Shown: positions 40,501-55,500 of the stretch, in pieces
Layout of the letters: each line of letters starts with the position of its first letter
How positions within the stretch are numbered: the stretch's first letter is position 1
Source: Elephas maximus indicus
Lineage: Eukaryota > Chordata > Mammalia > Proboscidea > Elephantidae
Assembly: GCF_024166365.1 (NCBI RefSeq)
Contig: NC_064842.1
Coordinates: forward strand, 27,747,001-27,811,000
Direction: 5' to 3'
Length of the DNA stretch: 64,000 nt
Position numbers and translations under genes: made by a program
Notes under the pieces: model-generated
Told to the model about the DNA's origin: nothing
The model's input: only the letters and a program-made list of their open reading frames with translations
Databases searched by the model: none

Positions 40501-43500
40501 AAGATTTGATGAAAGTACTTGAGCACGTCAACAGTGAGGTGTGTGTGATTTAAGTGACTCATACGTTCCATCTGGTGCTTCTAAAGAATTGTCGTGCCTG
40601 CTCATATGAGGAAGACCTTTGCAAGAGTTATACATACACACTCAGAAGGAATTGTTTTCTTACTAAATTTGGGAGGTAGATGAGTTGAGGTACAGAATAC
40701 AAAAAGCAAGTAGTGGTGAGTTTATTTCAGTTTTAAAACTAAGTGTGTCTAACCACTAATTAGATTTTAAATAGATTTAAAAATCACATAAGGAAAAATG
40801 CTGTGGATGCACAGCTGAAAGCAGTGTTGACTGGTGTCTATTTTTCAAGTGAAAGTCATCCTGAAGGTAATATATTTGAGCCTAAGGGTCTGTGGCTGAA
40901 CCTGAAGTCTGAATGTTACAAAATCCTCTGCTGGTTTTTTAAATGTATCTGTTTGTACATTTTTCTGGGGAGTCAAAATCCATACCTTCCATTACGTTGT
41001 CAAGGAAGACCGTGACGTAAAAGAAAGAGGTTATGAGACACTTCTTTAAATGATGGTATGTGCTGGTCAGCAGAGGAAAGATCCATCACCCTAGCTTTCC
41101 AAAAATGCTTGTGCTCTTCACCAGTATTGGACTGGCTGTAGACTTGGAGGACTATAATGGGATAAAACAGAGTGAAGACCGTTTAATTGTATTTTCCTGG
41201 CGGAAGCGGTCATGGCGTTTATCAGCTCAGTGCCATCTGTGGTATAGTTTAGACTAGGAGTCAACAAACTTTTTCTGAGAAGGGCCACATAGTAGATATT
41301 TTAGGAGCCTTGGTGGCACAGTGGCTAAGTATTCAACTGCTAGCCAAAAGGTCAGTGGTTCAAACCTACCAGCAGCTCTGAGGTATGTGAGGGGGTGGGG
41401 ATGATGACTTGGGGATCTGCTCATGTAAAGATTACAGCCTAGGAAACCCTATGGGGCAGTTCTACTCTGTCCTGTAGGGTCATTATGAGTCAGAATCGAC
41501 TCAACGGCACACAACAACAAACAGGCCATATGGTCTCTATTGCAAGTAGTCACCTCTACCGTTGTAGCTCAAAAGCAGTCATAGACGTAAATGAATAAGC
41601 GTGGCTGTGTTTCAGTAAGACTTTATAAAAACAGGTGGACAATCCGTAATTTGCTGACCTTTGATTTAGTTTTTAAAGACTGCACATGCATAACTTGAAT
41701 TAACGTTATATCAAGGCGTAGTGGTCAAGAGCGGTGGCTGCCAAAACGTCGGCAGTTCCAATCCACCAGGCGATCCTTAGAAACCCGGTGGGGCGGTTCT
41801 ACTCTGTCCTTTAGGGTTGATATGAGTCGGAATTGACTCAACGGCAACGGGTATATCAAGTTGGAAACATTGCTTGGGGGAGTGTACAAAATCTTAGGCA
41901 ATGCTGAATTTATTTTTAGACTCTAAAAATTTAGTTTCTATTTTCTGTCCTCAAAAAGTCTTGAGGAACACACAAAAGATTCTTTCTCTGCTCTTTGAAA
42001 GATTTAGGGCTTTTAAACATTACAGATGGAACATTTAGAGAAGACCTAAGTATGTCTTACTATGAATCAAGAGAATAGTAATTATTGTTGGTTTTTTTTT
42101 TTCTCCAGGCTAACTGGCCACCCCTCCAACACACTATCTTTGGTTGTTTTTATAAAGCAAGCAATAAACCTTTGTCAGTGTAGGTAACTGTGTACTTAAC
42201 TATTTACTAATAAGCTTTTCAAACTTTAGGTGGTGCTTTCTCACCTGTTGCCTATGGTTGAAAAACTACTAGAAAAGGTCCAGAAGGAGCCTACGGCTGT
42301 CCTGAAAGATGAGGCCATTGTTTTATATCTCATTCTGGGAAAATACGATGAATATTCAGCTTCGCTTTTGCATAAGGACCCAGTGAGTCTAGATATATTC
42401 ATGAAAGCTGTGCACACAACAAAGGAACTTGGCCCAGGAATGCCAACCATTCAGATCGCAGCCCTCGAAAAGGTTAGTAACTTCTTGCAGAAACTATTTT
42501 CAGCCATTTAAAAATGTGTAATGTTACTGGTGGACTGGGTGTGTTTTAAAGGAACATGATGTATTTGACCCATTTGGCAAAACTGAATGTTGGACATGGG
42601 CAATTTAAAAGAACTGCATTCTAATTGACGAAATAAAATGGGGAACAATTTTATATTGTGAGGAGAATTTGATAAGGGTGCATTATAAAGATTGTTGTTG
42701 GAGTTCAAGTTTGTTCATTGAATTTAATTTCCTTTTTTATACCTTCCCTAGATTACAAAGCCATTCTTTGCAGCTATATCAGATGAAAAAGTTCAGCAGA
42801 AGCTTTTGGGAATGATGTTTGATTTGTTGGTGGACTGTAAAAATACACATTGTGCTCAGACGGTTTGCAGTGTTTTTAAAGGGGTAAGTTGCACACTTTC
42901 TGTAATTTGTTCATTAACGTATAGTCTCTTCCAAATAGTGCCATGTGTTTAAATGTCTTCCATTTTACGTAAAATGCTTTTAGAAAGTCAGATGTTACCA
43001 TTAACAAGAATGGAAAACTAGGTCATACAGAATCAAAATTATAAGTCTTTACTCTCATTTTTATTGCATGAAATATTTAATTTTAACTAGGTAGGAGGCG
43101 TGTGTGTGTGTTTGGGTCGTACTGGTGCTAGGTGCCATCTACGTTTATGTAAGGAATAGGAATGAGTGAGTGGCTCACTGTTCAGCTAGGTAACAGATTA
43201 TTCTACGTGATTTCAATATAGTTGCATGATGACAGATACATGATGGAGTTGAGAATCTGCTCATTGGTTGTATATGCATATCAAAACTTAACCATAGTAC
43301 CAGAATACCCAATTGAGGAAGAATTCATGTCTGCGAGGGCTACGCTGGGTTTTGGTTTATACCTTCTCCCGCTTTTCTCTTTTCTCATCTTGTTTTTAAA
43401 GAGGCTTGTTATTAGGTAGTAGAATCAAATGGTGGGAAGCACAACCCCTTAGTTGAGTGAACTTTAATACGGGATAATGTCTGAAAGGAATGTGGGAAAA

Positions 43501-46500
43501 AATGAGAGGCTCACAAAGATAACAGCACATGTTTGACAGGCTTTGGGCACAGTGCCAATTCAATGCTGGTTGAATTAGCATTTAGCCCAGAAAGGGACAT
43601 TTTAAAGCTTTTGCAAGGAAAGCATAAATCAGAGTTCCTCTGTCTCAGTAGATAGCCAGCTAGAGGGCAGATGAGATCTTTGTTACGACATTCCATAGCG
43701 GCCCAGAGGTAGGATTGACCTGAAACGCAAGGCAGCTGCACTTTCCTGTATAAAAATTATTTTGATTACCAAAATACAATAAATACCATTTTTTATTCTT
43801 TGAGACCATAAATGTACACCATATGATGAAATAAGTACGTGTCAATCTGAGAAGATTTCTAAGATATGGAACGTTATGTGTGTATTTTTTTTTTTTAAAT
43901 CTCTTGGTATATGGAATATTTCCCAAAGGATACATTTGAAATCATTGAAGGTATTTATTTGCCCTTTGGGGAACAGGCTGAGCTCTAGAGTGGTAGGGAG
44001 ACCTACGATAAACAGGTGCATGCAAAACTTTTCATTGTATTTCTTTTAATCCGTGTTTATTGCTCTAATTTTGTCCCGTGGTATTATATCGTCAACTGTG
44101 CTTACTTTTAATATTTCAGATTTCTGTAAATGCAGAACAAGTCCGGATAGAACTGGAGCCACCGGATAAAGCTAAATCCTTGGGCACAATTCAGCAAACA
44201 AGAAGGCGAAAAATGCAGCAGAAGTAAGAGCTGTGAATGCACCAAGAACATGCTGTTGTTCCCCTGGGCCTAGAATGTTGTGACTTTTTAATACCCATCA
44301 CTTTGGCATAGTAGGGCATGATAGTTTTTTATTTAACTTTATGGTGTTCGCATTTCCAACTTTTTATCTTACCTGTTTTCCAGGAAGTCACAAGATCTAG
44401 AACCTGTTCAGGAAGTGGAAGGTTCTTACTGGCAAAGAGTAACCCTCATCCTGGAATTACTGCAACACAAAAAGAAACTCAAAAGTCCTCAGATATTGAT
44501 ACCAACACTTTTTAACCTGCTTTCAAGGTAATGATGCTTAGCTTTGACCTAAGAGAGAATAGGATTTTAATTCTTGCCCATCTGAATTTCACTTAACATT
44601 TTCTTTTCATCATACTCTCTTTTTTTGCTCAATTTAAGTACCGTAGTTGAAAGATTAGAAGAACAGTTTTAGGTACCTGTTGCCAGTGCCCCAAACAGAT
44701 TGTCATTCTTCGTTATGTAGGAAATGGCCTTCCATCCTACTTTTCTTCTTAAAGTTAAATACCGTGACCCTGAGAAGATTGTGTGACCTTTTGGAAGCAT
44801 CCTTACTTGAATTTAAAGATACAGAGTGAAACCTGCTGTCTTTTTTAGGCATCAAGTCTTAGCAGATATCTCTAGAGTATGCCATTGAATTGTGGGATGT
44901 GTACTTCCATCTGAAAAACAAATTCTCAAGGTTTTCCTCTAAGATTCCTAATGGAATCTTCATAGGCTGATGGAAAATGCAGTAGAGAAATAATTTGACA
45001 TAAACACCTGCCTGTATGAGAAAATGTTGTAGACGTTAGATAGTATGTTTAATGTTGGTATTTTAGTTATTCCATATTTGATATGAGTTCTGAGCAATGG
45101 TCATGTGACACTGAAATTGTATAACTTTTTCATTTTCTATCATCTCTTTTCCGGGGGGTCTGCAGATGTTTAGAACCTTTGTTGTTGGAGCAAGGAAGTA
45201 TGGAATACACCAAACAATTAATTCTTAGTTGTCTGCTCAACATCTGCCAGAAACTCTCTCCAGATGGTGGCAAAATACCAAAAGGTAAGTCTTTTGATGG
45301 AAGAAAAAGTTTTAAAAAAAATTATGTGCTTAGGGTGTAAATGTACCTACCACTTACACATTTTTTTTTTTTCCCATTTCTTACCACTGAAGATATTTTA
45401 GATGAGGAAAAATTCAATGTGGAATTGATAGTCCAGTGCATCCGCCTTTCTGAGATGCCTCAAACCCATCACCACGCCCTTTTACTGTTGGGTACTGTTG
45501 CTGGAATATTTCCGGTAAGTATTAATGAATTAATGCTTTAGCAGAAATCTCAGGTATTTTCTTTCTTTCATGGAAGTGCAGAGGCATTTACTGGTTTAAA
45601 TTCAGTGGGCTTTGAATCATACAGCCCTGGGTACAAATCTCAACCCTGTCTCTTAATAGCGGGGACAATATGAGCAGGCTGATCTTGCTAAACTTCAGTT
45701 CCCTTTTTGTAGGTTGAGAAATGTAGAAACCTTCATAGGATTGTAGTTAGGACTTGGTTGGATAACCTATGGTTAGCACTTGGCACAGTACCTGGCATAC
45801 CGTAAGTAGGTGGTAATAAGTATTAGTGTTATTTGGAAAAAAAATACTGCCTCATTAATCACCAGGTAGAAGGTCAGACTGAGAGCTGTAGTGTGCTTTA
45901 GGTAGCTGATCCTTCTAAACAGCTTTCAACCAGTCAGTTAAAGAAAACTGCTTGTAAATTACCTCCAAACCCACTGCCGCTGAGTGGATTCCGACTCACT
46001 GCGACCCTCAGGGTTTCCGAGGTAGTAGGTCTCGACAGAAGCAGACTGCCACGTCTTTCTCCCGTGGAGCCATTTGTGGTTTCAAACTACCAGCCTTTTG
46101 GTTAGCAGTCTGTTGCTTTAACCACTGTGCCACCAACGCTCCTTTGTAAACTACTCAGTTAAAGAAATCCTGTCTCTTATGTAAAAAAGGTTATGTGGAA
46201 AAAAAAAATTTTTTTTCCCATTTAAATTTTATTATCTCAGAATTTCTAAAAAGTATTTCCCCAGGGACTTCTTTTTGCTTATTGTAGTTTTCTCATTTCT
46301 TCATGCAGTCTGTGCTAAATTGTTCTACATGGCCATTCCGGTTGGTTTCATTCCCTACATGTGACCTTATCATAAACTGTCTTCTGTTGAAGCTCCATTT
46401 CCCCCGAGCAAACTAGGCACTCACTGGGAACTTTAATACACTTAAATAACCGTTTAATTGTACTAATCCTTATCTTCTCTAATATACTGTATACTTAACA

Positions 46501-49500
46501 ATGTTCGTGAGCTTGCTATTATATCTTGCTTCATTTGTTTATTCACCTTAATAGTTAAGACAATCCAATACTCTTAGAAAATTCCACCTTCCTCCCTTTA
46601 AAATTCCACCTTCATACTCCATCTCTTATAAGGTGTTACTTTAAATTGCCTAAAACCCTTTGATATTTAATATTTAAAAATTTTTATTGTACTTTAAGTG
46701 AAAGTTTACAAATCAAGTCAGCCTCTCATACAAAAATTTATGTACACCTTGCTATATACTTCTGATTGCTCTCCCCCTAATGAGACAGCACATTCCTTCC
46801 CTCCACTCTCTACTTTTGTGTCCATTCAGCCAGCTTCTGACCCCCTCTGCCCTCTCATCTCCCATCCAGACAGGAGCTGCCCACATAGTCTCATGTGTCT
46901 ACTTAATCCAAGAAGCTCACTCTTGACCAGTGTCATTTTCTATCTTATAGTCCAGCCCAATCCCTGTCTGAAGAGTTGGCTTTGGAAATGGTTCCTGTCT
47001 TGGTCTAAGAGAAGGTCTGGGGACCATGACCTCTGGGGTAGATTATGTGAAATTTTTTTAAGAGATTTAAATTATTTTCCTCACAGGGATTTAGATCACA
47101 GGTTCTCCGTGAGCTCTAGGGGTCATTTCATCTAGGAAAATCACGTGCAAGGTTTTGTGTGCAGGCGATTTTTTTTTTTTTTATTGGAAGAGAGTTCATA
47201 GCTCTCAAAGTGGTTGATCATCCAGAAACAATTAAGAATTATTGATATTTTTCCTTTTTTAAATTGAAACGTAATTCATGTACTGTGGAATTCACCCTTT
47301 TAAGGTGTACAATTCAGTGGTTTTAATGTATTCACAAAATCGTGCAGCCATCACAACTATCTAATGCCAGAACATTTTCATCACCTCAGAAAGAAACCCT
47401 GTACCTGTCAGCAGTCACTCCCATTCCACCCTCCCCCCAGTAGCTGGAACCATTAATATGCTTTCTGTTTCTATGGGTTTATATACTTTGGACATTTCAT
47501 ATAATATGTGGATTTTTGTGTCTGGCTTCTTTCACTTGGCATGTTTCAAGTTTCATTCATGTTATAGTATGAATCAGTACCTCAATCTTTTTTATGGCTA
47601 AATAATATTCCATCATGTGGTTATATCATATATTGTTTATCCATTCATCAGTTGATGGACTTCGGGTTGTTTTCACCTTTTGGCTATTGTGAATAACGCT
47701 GCTATGAACAAGTTTTTGTATATACATATGTTTTCAGTTCTCTTGGGTTTGTATCTAGGAGTGGAATTGCTGGATCATGTGCTAACTGTCTGGCTTTTTG
47801 AGGAACTCCCAGACTGTTTTTCAAAGTAGATATACCATTTTCTCTCCCACCAGCAGTGGACAAGGGATCCAATTTCTTCACATCCTTGCCATACTTGTTA
47901 TTGTCTGTCTTTGGGATAATAGCCAGCCCGGTGGATGTGAAGTGGTATCTCACTGTGGTTTTGATTTCTGTTTCCCGGATAACTAATGACTTTAAGCATG
48001 TTTTCATGTGTGTATTGGCTATTTCTTTATCTTTGAAGAGAGGTCTTTTCAAATCCTTTGTTCGTTTTTCATTTGGGTTATTTGCCTTTTTATTGTTGTA
48101 ATGAATCATAGATATTTGATGTTTAAAATAGAAAATATTGGTTTTTTTTTTTTTTTCCAGGATAAAGTCCTACACAATATCATGTCTATTTTTACATTTA
48201 TGGGAGCCAATGTCATGCGTCTAGATGATACTTACAGTTTTCAAGTTATTAACAAGACAGTGAAAATGGTTATTCCGGCGCTCATTCAGGTAAGCTGTCT
48301 TTATACCATATTAGTATTTTTTTTTTAATCTTTAAAAATTTTCGAAGTTTGAAATTCAAGTAGTAGTAAATACATTATAAGCCTTTAGGAAATGCTCAGG
48401 TACTTGCACCTCTTAAATTTTAGAATGTTGAAGCTAAGGAGCAGTCTTGGAAATCATGCCTTTTCCAAGAATATGAATAAACATGTGTAGTTGGTTCTGC
48501 TGTACTGCAAGGGTGTAAATATAAAAGCGTCTTATTATCCTGACAAAGTGAATTGACTTTTGCTGTGTATTTCCGAACATTGCATCAGTTTCATGGTAAT
48601 ACCTTCTGTTGTATCCAATTTCACTGTAATATCCTTAATAGTTCTTAATACAGGAGCTTTGAGAGCTACAATGGCAGATTTATTAATGTGCAGTTCAACA
48701 GCCATTTACCAGTTGTTCTTTCTAAGAGCTAAGTACTCAAAGAGATAAGTGACATGTAGTCTCTGCCATTTGAAACTAAAAATTTTAGCCTCAGAGATAA
48801 AGATCTTCATTGTCTACTTGAGTTTTTTGTTTATACCCATATGTCGTTAATGGCTTTTCTCATGCTATCAGCCATTCCTGGAATGCTGTGTTCAGCAAGT
48901 AATTGTTGAGTACCTTCACCTTTAAGTTTTGGTATTAGGATTCTGTGCATCCAATAAGTTGGCTAGTACAGGACATATACATAAAAAGAAAAATACCTAT
49001 GCTGTAATTTGTTAGGTGCCAGTGGAATGAGTAAATGCTGAAGAGTTCAGAATAGGGAAAAGCCCATGTGGGCCAGGATGACCAGAAAGTTTTGTAGGAA
49101 ATAGCATTTGAACTGGTGTGAAAGGAAGATAGGATTTGCTGAGTGAGATGGCGCAGTCCGCAGCTTGAGAAGAGGCGTGGTCTGGGAACGTGCACGGTGT
49201 GTGTAAAGAATGTAATGTGCTCAGTTTGGCCAAGAGCAGAGAGTTGAGGCAGATAGAAGGAAAAGGCATTAATTTAATATTCATTTATTCAAGTGTTTAT
49301 ATACATGTTTAACAAATGTATTTTGAACACCAGTGCCAGAGTAAAACAATACAAATTTTATTCTGACAGCAGCAGGAGGTTACTGACCTTTTCTGTTCTC
49401 CACTTATGGAAATTATGCCCATTCCTCTCGAGGCCCCCGTCAGTCCTCGTTGATCTTTGTGGCCCTCCCAGACTGCCTGAGAGCAGACCCACTATCAGTG

Positions 49501-52500
49501 CCACAGACTGGCACCTGGCATTGACTGCTTCTTGCTGTCGTCTTTGCACATGTCTGTCTAGTTTCACACAGACCATCAGTCTCCTCTGGGCCAGGCTCAC
49601 GTCTTATTCTTCAGATTCTCCACAGAGCCAGACAGTGCCTGGGACATAATGGATACTCACTGAATATTTATTGATAGGTCTTGGCTTATTAAAACTCTTT
49701 TGATAACTTGTCGGTACATCTGAAGGCCTTTTTTCTTCCGCTTGAAGCTCATTTTGTGGTGGGTGATTTGCTCGTATTCATTGTCCCTGCCTGCTGTTTT
49801 GCAGTCTGATGGTGGAGACTCTGTAGAAGTCACGAGAAACATTGAAGAAATTGTGGTAAAGATCATTAGTGTGTTTGTGGATGCGCTGCCACATGTTCCG
49901 GAACACAGGCGCCTGCCCATCCTTGTTCAGCTTGTCGATACGCTAGGTGCTGAGAAGTTCCTCTGGGTCCTCCTTCTGTTGCTCTTTGAACAGTACGTCA
50001 CTAAAACGGTGCTAGCAGCTGCCTATGGAGAAAAGGTCAGAGCAAAGGGCGAGGTGGTAAGAAGGGAAGTGGTTATGGCTCACACAGATTTTGTGATACT
50101 TTGAAGTTTAAGTATGAGGCTGATTATGCTAAATGTACATTGTCTAGCAGCACTTGCTCGGAACGTTTTGTTTATTTCTTAGCATTCTTTAAAATTGCTT
50201 TCAGAGCCTGTGGCACTCTGTATAGCCTCAGTGGCAGCAAAACATCTTCTGAAGGCGATTTGATTTTTCTAAGAGTCAAGCCTGATGCCATGTTGGGAGA
50301 TTTTATTTTAAGCCCGATATGACATGGCTGTAAAGTAATTAAACTACAGTATGTGTTTTGGAAATGATTTTGAAGACACTTGGTGTTGTAAATGTGTTCT
50401 GGACGGCGTCAGCATCATTGAAGTCAGTTAAGACATGAGGTGGTGCATGTCAAGGACTGTGTTTAAACTACTCCTTAGTCAGACCTGGGATCTAGTAGTA
50501 GATCTCTACCTACTCAAAGTAAACTAGTATATTCAGATCTGCTAGAAACCACAATGCCAATATATGGGAATGATGCCCTTGTAATTCTCATAAATTGGCC
50601 CTTTTATGTAAGGAGCTCCATATCTGTTAGGCATCTGGTGATACATACAACCATATGGAACAGTATGTAGTGACTTTACATGTTAAGGAGTATTTTATAA
50701 ACGTTTCCCCTTATTTGTGTTAATTAATTAGCATAAATTTGATAGGTACTGTATCATTACCCTTTTTTCTCCCCTCCGCATACAGGATGCTGTGTTAGAG
50801 GCAGACACTGAATTTTGGATTTCAGTCTGTTGTGAATTTAGGGTCCAGCATCAAATACAAAGCTTGATGAATATCCTCCAGTATTTAACAAAGCTGCCAG
50901 AGGAAAAAGAAGGTAAGCATTTATTGTTTAATATGAAAGCTAAAGATAAGCAATGCAGGCTAGCATTGAAACTCATGGTACAGTTTTAAAAGGACTTCTT
51001 AAAAAGTACATTAATAATTATTAGTGTCTGATCACATATCTTCTCAAGTGCTTATGGAAAACAGTAAGTAGGATTTCTTCTTGCCATTCCCCACAGACAT
51101 CTGTTACACCCTGTACCTCTGCACTGATGTATTGTATGCTGTGGGGTGTTAGAACTGTCGTGGATGAATTGTGTTAAAATGTCAGTAAGTTAGCAGTACC
51201 TTACTAGCTGTCTCTCAGCTTCGCATTAAAATATCTGTGAAGATATTTACAGGAAAAGGAATATATATATATATATATATATGTATACACACACACACCC
51301 CCCACAGTAGTGGTAACTAAACATTAAAAATTTACCACATAGGCTCTTGAAGGAAATTCCACTAATCACAGCACTGCTGAGGCTGGATTAGGAAAGGGCT
51401 GGTATGTTGAACGTTCTTAGTTCTTTACCCTTCGAAGCAGAGCAGCCAGGTGCATTAAAAGTCAAGTAATGAGAGGGGGTTACACAAAAACTGTTTTCTG
51501 TTGTGGCTATTCAGTTGCCCTGTGAGCCCTGCTTGGCCAGGCAGTCGCTTGTCTCATGCTGCAGTCTGCCCAGGGAACAGTTTATCAGGGAGAGAACGAG
51601 AAAGGAGCCTGGAAAGCTGTGCATGGCCACACGGTTACTGAAGGAGTCTGCATGTTGAGTTATTCTCTGAGACAGTGGCATTTAATGGCCAGCCGCGGAC
51701 TCCCTCCCACTCATTGTACCCCTAATCCTTATGTGCTAGATGCGTTCAGATAAGGGGTTCTGCATCTTAAAGTTTGAAGTTCCAGGGCACACCTCTTCAT
51801 ATTTAGGTCTGAGCCTTGGAAGCTAGCCACGACCCTCCTTCAGTCCACTGTGGACCAAGTTACTGCCTTTGAGGTGTCAGAGAGTGGGTAAAGAGTCAAC
51901 ATGTAAAGGCTCCATCCGTGATTGGTATCTTTGTCTTCCATTCGCTTGTCTCAGTTGCCCTGTTTTTGTTTTTTTAGTTTGCTTTGTTTTACATCCTCTT
52001 CTCAGGACTATTGGGTACTTTCTTAGTAAATATACTCAGAAAATATTCAAGTATTTGTCATTAATTTAGAAGAAGAAAAACTGTGGGTATAATAAAATAA
52101 CAAATTTCTTTCTGAAAATTGTATCCCATTCACCATGCTGCACTTTAAAGCTCATTATATATATATCCGTACTAAGGATTCAGGTGGAGACCGCTTACTT
52201 TGTTGCTGTTTTTCAGAAACCATTCCCAAAGCGGCATGTAATAAGAGTGAGTCACAAGATGAAATGCTACAGGTTTTTAATGTCGACACTCACACTAGCA
52301 AGCAACTGCGGCACTTTAAGTATTTGTCTGTGTCCTTCATGTCTCAGCTCCTGGCTTCCAGTCATTTTATCAGAAAGGTAATGTCTTCGTTTAAGTGTGT
52401 TTATGATAAAATGATTTTATTTTTTTCTAAAAGAACTGTTTTAAACTAGTAAAAATGGCTTGGCAGATATCTCATGAAAATGTGGGGCCAAAACATGCCT

Positions 52501-55500
52501 TTAAAAAGAAAAGAAAAAAATAATATGTGCCACCATGAAAACCTGGCAGTATCTGCTAAGGTTGAACATATATAAATACTGTGACTCAGTTAATTACATT
52601 CTCAAGTGGTATGAGAAAAACATAACCAAAAAACAAACCTGTCGCTGTCAAGTCAGTTCTGACTTACAAAGACCCCACGTGTTACAGAGTAGAACCGAGC
52701 CGCACAGGGTTTTCTTGGCTGTAATCTTGACTGAGGCCGGTGTCCAGGTCTTTCACGGCACTGCTAGGAGGGCTCAAACAGCCAACCTTTTGGTTAGCAG
52801 TAGAGTGCAAACCATTCGTGCCACCCAGGTACCTCAAATAGTATATACCCAACAAAAATGCACGAACATGTGCACCAGAAGACATATACAAGAATGTTGA
52901 TGACAGCATTAGTCATGGTAGTCCCAAACTAGCAACAACCCAGCATCTACAACATTCGAGTGGATAAATAAATCGTTTTATAGTTAATAAATGAAAATGT
53001 GTGAACCTCAGTGACAGACAACAACTTGATGAATCTCACAAATGTAATACTGAAAGAAAGAGGCCAGACGTGGCAGAACGTATACTATGATTCAAATTAC
53101 CTAAAGTTCAAAACGGAAGCCCTGGTGGCGTAGCGGTTAAGAGCGAATCCACCAGGTGCTCCTTGGAAACCCTGTGGGGCAGCCCTACTCTGTCCTGTAG
53201 GGTTGCTATGAGTCAGAATCGACTTGACAGCAATGGTGTTTTTTTTTTTTTTTAAGTTCAAAACAGGCAAAACATCTGGCTTTAGAAGTCAGGATAGTGT
53301 TTATCTAAGGGGTGGAGGGAAAAGTTAGTGAGAGGAGAAGGTGGGGGAGAGCTTCTGGAGTGCCGATAGTGATCTGTTTTTTTTATCTGGATAGTGGTTT
53401 ATACCACTTTGTGAAAATTAGTGGGCTCAGCACATATGATTTGTGCATTTTTCTGTTTGCACATTCATTTGAAACAATGAGAGAAGGAAAAAAAGAAACA
53501 TCCTGACTAGGAATGCAAGAATGGTTTGACCTTAAAGCATCTATTAAGTATAGTACATTGATAGAGTAAGAGAGGAAACCATGTGATTGTTATAATATTT
53601 TTAGAGAAATAATTCTTCAGTAATCATTCATGATTAAGAAAATAAATCCTCTTAGCGATGTGGGATAAATGGGAACTTCTTTGGCCCGATAAAAGCTATC
53701 TGTCAGAAACCTGTAATTTACATCATAATTTATGATGAAAGCAGGAACAAAGACACTCTCCGTCATTGTTTCCTTACAAGGAAAGATGTGAAGTATAAGA
53801 ATTAGAAAAAAGAATCAACAAACTAAATTATTTGAACTAATAATTCATTCAGCACACGTGTTTGTCAGTGTAGACACTGTTTGGTATCAAGTAAGTTTGC
53901 TGAATTTGTTAGTTTTACACACTGTTGTATAATGCTACCATTAATCTTACACACCACTAACAACCAACTAGAAAATAGAGTAGAAAAAAGAGCCCATATA
54001 TAATAAAAACAGAAACTTACAAGGTACCAAGAATAAGCCTAACAAAAATGTGTATAAGAATATTATGGAGGAATTTCTAAGATATTAAAGGACACTTCTA
54101 AGAAATGGAAAAATATACTGTGTTCTTGGGTAGGAAGACTCACTATTTAAAGATGTCAGTTCTCCCCAGATGAATCTATAAATTCAGTGTGTTTTCTCAG
54201 TTGCATCAAGTTTTTTTTTTTTCTTTAATGACCTTGACAGGTTGATCCAAAATGCAAAGTGCCAGGGACAGTGCTGGTACAAAACTAATCAGATCAGTGT
54301 GGCCGAACAGTGAGCCCAGAAACACACTCATGTGGATGCAGGAAGTACAGATAGGTGGCAGTACAGCGACTGGGGAAGGAGAACCGGGCACACACTAGAG
54401 CTGGCACCATTGGTTTTCTACTTGGGGGAAAAAAAGAAGAATCTGGTTTCACACCACAGACAAAAAACAATTTGAGATCAATTAAAACTTAAATGTGAAA
54501 CTCAGCACTTAGAACTTTTAGGAGAAAATCAAGGAAAACATCATTGTGATAGAAAATAACTTCTTAAAAACTTCAACCAAAAAACCACCATAAACAAAGT
54601 GAAAAGGAAGTCAGGCTGAGAAGATTATTGCTGTGCATGTAATCAAAATACTTCTCTTTCCGTTAGAACTGGGAAAGAATACGAATTCGCTGAAGGAGAA
54701 TCACAAATGGCCAGTTACTATATGACAGACTTCCATCTCCCTAGGAAGCAAGAAAATGCAGATTAAACAAAATATCACCATGATGTCTATCAACCTGTCA
54801 TAAATTTCGAAGTAGTTAATAACAGGAGTGGCAAGGATATGGGGATGTGGGAACTGTTGTGCACAGTGGTGGGTTGTGTATACTGGCGCAGCCCCTTTTA
54901 AAAAACCACACTTGCCAATATCTATTCAAGTCAAAGATGTTCATATCCTGTGGTCTGTCAGTTCCCTCTCTTAGATACATACTCTGCAAAAACTTGCCTA
55001 CATGCTTAAGGAGATTTATAAAAATGTTCTTTTTTAGTGTTGTTAATAAAAATTTTTTTAATGGAAATAAATGTCTAATAACCGAGGCGAATGGATGAAT
55101 AAGTTGTGGTAGAATACCAAAGAATACCATTTTTAGTTAAAATGAATGAACTAGAGCAACATAAGTCACCATGGATAGATCTCAAAAATCTAATATTACC
55201 ACAGAAAACATGCTGTTGAGTGATGTGTACTCTTTGATAACATCCCAACAGCAGATTCAGGATGGTGGCTTTCTTTGTGGGGCTGGGATAGTGGCAGAAT
55301 GGTATCAGGGAACACTATATTGGGGACCACAGCCATATCTGTAATGTATGACTTGGTTCAAAAAAGAAGCCAAACCCACTGCCATTGAGTCGAAGCCCCA
55401 TAGGGTTTCCAAGGCTGTAAATCTGTATGGAAGCAGACTGTCACGTCTTTGTCCTGCAGAGCTGCTGGTGGCTTTGAACTGCTCATCTTTTGGTTTCCAG

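Noticed and set aside
47702-48109. 135-codon minus-strand ORF as a host gene
   Set aside because: It is an L1 ORF2 C-terminal remnant.
49293-49649. 118-codon ORF
   Set aside because: It lies on an L2 3' end inside intron 29 and resembles no protein family.
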